Below, one piece after another: positions 63,009 through 64,000 of a stretch of 64,000 nt of DNA. Both the position numbers and the translations under genes were made by a program. A model generated the notes under the pieces. It searched no databases. It was given only the letters and a program-made list of their open reading frames with translations, and was not told where the DNA came from. Source of the DNA: Pseudomonas putida (GTDB lineage Bacteria; Pseudomonadota; Gammaproteobacteria; Pseudomonadales; Pseudomonadaceae); assembly GCF_002906855.1 (NCBI RefSeq), contig NZ_MINI01000028.1:2418001-2482000 (forward strand), written 5' to 3'. Each line of letters begins with the position of its first letter. Within the stretch, counting starts at the first letter, position 1.

Positions 63009-63105
63009 ACTGGAGCGCCTTCGTCTGATGGCGGAGCATCGGTTTCAAGCTGTCACCGACTATCAGTTGCACGCGCTCGGTGGGCCAGCAGAGGCCAGTC
63101 ACTAG
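62896..63105 (+). CDS. 69-residue repeat-family small protein, copy 2
   Basis: ATG after GGAG. Nearly the same as the protein at 24206 (KKNLSKVLLPDHPMYTDAVD). Function unknown. Confidence 0.7.
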   Translation: MKKNLSKVLLPDHPMYTDAVDALKRYHQAQADGVTGAELERLRLMAEHRFQAVTDYQLHALGGPAEASH

Positions 63106-63307
63106 TGATGCCTGCTAGGCGCCGTACGGCTTAGGCCTCGACCGCCGCCTTACGTGGTAAGCGGAATGCAAATGATTGATATAGCGGTGAATCGACTTTG
63201 AGCACATGCCCCTGTGACTACACTACAGATGTGTGATGGGTGGGACACCCAGCCCCCCCCCACCTAGCAAAAAAGCTAGATTGCCTGGGCTAGGGGGCAG
63301 TGTGAAA

Positions 63308-64000
63308 TCACAATCCAGCTTCAGCCGCTTTGCCATCACGATCGCGGAAAAGCTGGGTAATGTCTTGTGGGGATGGTGGGTTAGCGACTGTCAGTGGTTT
63401 GAGCTTGTTCTTAATGGGGGCGCCCATGACGATATGGTTAACGTACATGCGACGCTCATCGCATGGCTCGTCCCCTTTAGCCCATGCGCTCTGGAAGGCC
63501 GATTGCATGATGTAGCTATAAGCCGCTTTGCATGACGCTCTATAGCTTCGTTCCTGTTCTTTCCAGAAGTCCTTCTTCTGCAGGCTGGTAACGTCCGAGG
63601 GTGTCCAACCCTCTTTGGTCGTCCGCTCAGTCCAGTAGTCGTTGATGCAGCTCCGGATATTGTCTTCGCTGGCCCTTATCGCCGCTTCGAATGCCGACTG
63701 CCAGTCGGCATAGACGGGTGCAGGACATACCAGGTCTTGTTCATACTTGACTAGGCCATCTTGGTAGTTCCGCGCCAACAATGCATCCAAGGCTCCCCCG
63801 GGAGCCCGGGCTTGTTTGGTAGCCTCAGTCTGCAGTTGGGTTAGGGTAGTCTTCGCAAGGTCGACGGGCTGCAGATCCAAGGATTCTAGCTTTTGAGCTA
63901 CAGCGCCTGCTTCTTCTTCTTTAAACACATTCAGGCTGTACGTGCTGTCGGTTCTGGTCAGGATTTGAACAATGCTACCTGGCAGTTTCAGATCACCCAA
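63308..64000 (-). CDS. hypothetical protein, partial at window edge
   Basis: At least 230 residues; the true start lies beyond 64000. Contains GSIVQILTRTDSTYSLNVFKEEE and a Cys/Trp-rich end (YWTERTTKEGWTPSD). Not recognised. Confidence 0.55.
   Translation of the reverse strand: MGDLKLPGSIVQILTRTDSTYSLNVFKEEEAGAVAQKLESLDLQPVDLAKTTLTQLQTEATKQARAPGGALDALLARNYQDGLVKYEQDLVCPAPVYADWQSAFEAAIRASEDNIRSCINDYWTERTTKEGWTPSDVTSLQKKDFWKEQERSYRASCKAAYSYIMQSAFQSAWAKGDEPCDERRMYVNHIVMGAPIKNKLKPLTVANPPSPQDITQLFRDRDGKAAEAGL

Noticed and set aside
1..64000. CRISPR arrays, tRNA, rRNA, insertion sequences
   Set aside because: No regularly spaced repeats, no cloverleaf-type sequence, and no transposase motif were found by reading. 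The island boundary therefore could not be tied to a tRNA attachment site.

Overview
The window looks like a chromosomal stretch of a Pseudomonas putida-group bacterium. The evidence is the high-GC codon use and a set of families typical of that genus: an MvaT-type H-NS analogue, a LigD with PE-Lig-Pol order, PagL, a DUF2946/TonB-receptor/Csp copper set, and putative binding sites for two LexA proteins, CTG-N10-CAG (LexA1 type) and AGTAC-N4-GTRCT (the type described for P. putida LexA2). No rRNA, tRNA, CRISPR array or recognisable insertion sequence was seen. All family calls were made by eye, without database searches.

1-28 kb is a stress and signalling region. It holds a CinA-family gene broken at a heptanucleotide repeat, two SDR oxidoreductases, an M42 peptidase, small DUF proteins, an alpha/beta hydrolase (RsbQ-like) translationally coupled to a PAS histidine kinase, several lone receiver proteins and kinases, a Zn-dependent alcohol dehydrogenase operon, LigD, Nudix, PagL, a copper module, a first hybrid histidine kinase, a DUF421 protein and an MvaT homologue.

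29-53 kb is a defence and mobile island. It contains an XRE regulator, a small gene with two different LexA-type boxes, a DUF4041/T5orf172 protein followed by an Mrr-like nuclease, an A+T-rich two-gene operon (putAbiC-like membrane protein plus DUF262), a qatB-qatC-qatD cluster with no visible qatA, a DUF5677-like protein, a 1524-residue protein (apparent PD-(D/E)XK nuclease, TPR-like repeats, GreA/GreB-like fold and PIN-like domain), a set of small membrane proteins and a metallophosphoesterase. A direct repeat of about 1.2 kb (36.26-37.44 kb and 51.67-52.86 kb), each copy holding a small gene and a tyrosine recombinase, flanks the 14-kb central part. The left copy is decayed and the right copy is intact.

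53-64 kb carries a KfrA-like coiled-coil DNA-binding protein, a second hybrid kinase paralogous to the one at 24.7 kb, a HEPN-like protein, a DUF2254-like membrane protein behind a LexA2-type box, and gene-scar territory: a frameshifted HAD phosphatase, a higA remnant, a second XRE regulator, and further copies of small proteins also found at 22-24 kb and 47 kb. Several gene families therefore occur on both sides of the defence island, which suggests past segmental duplication and recombination. The window ends inside an unrecognised gene.
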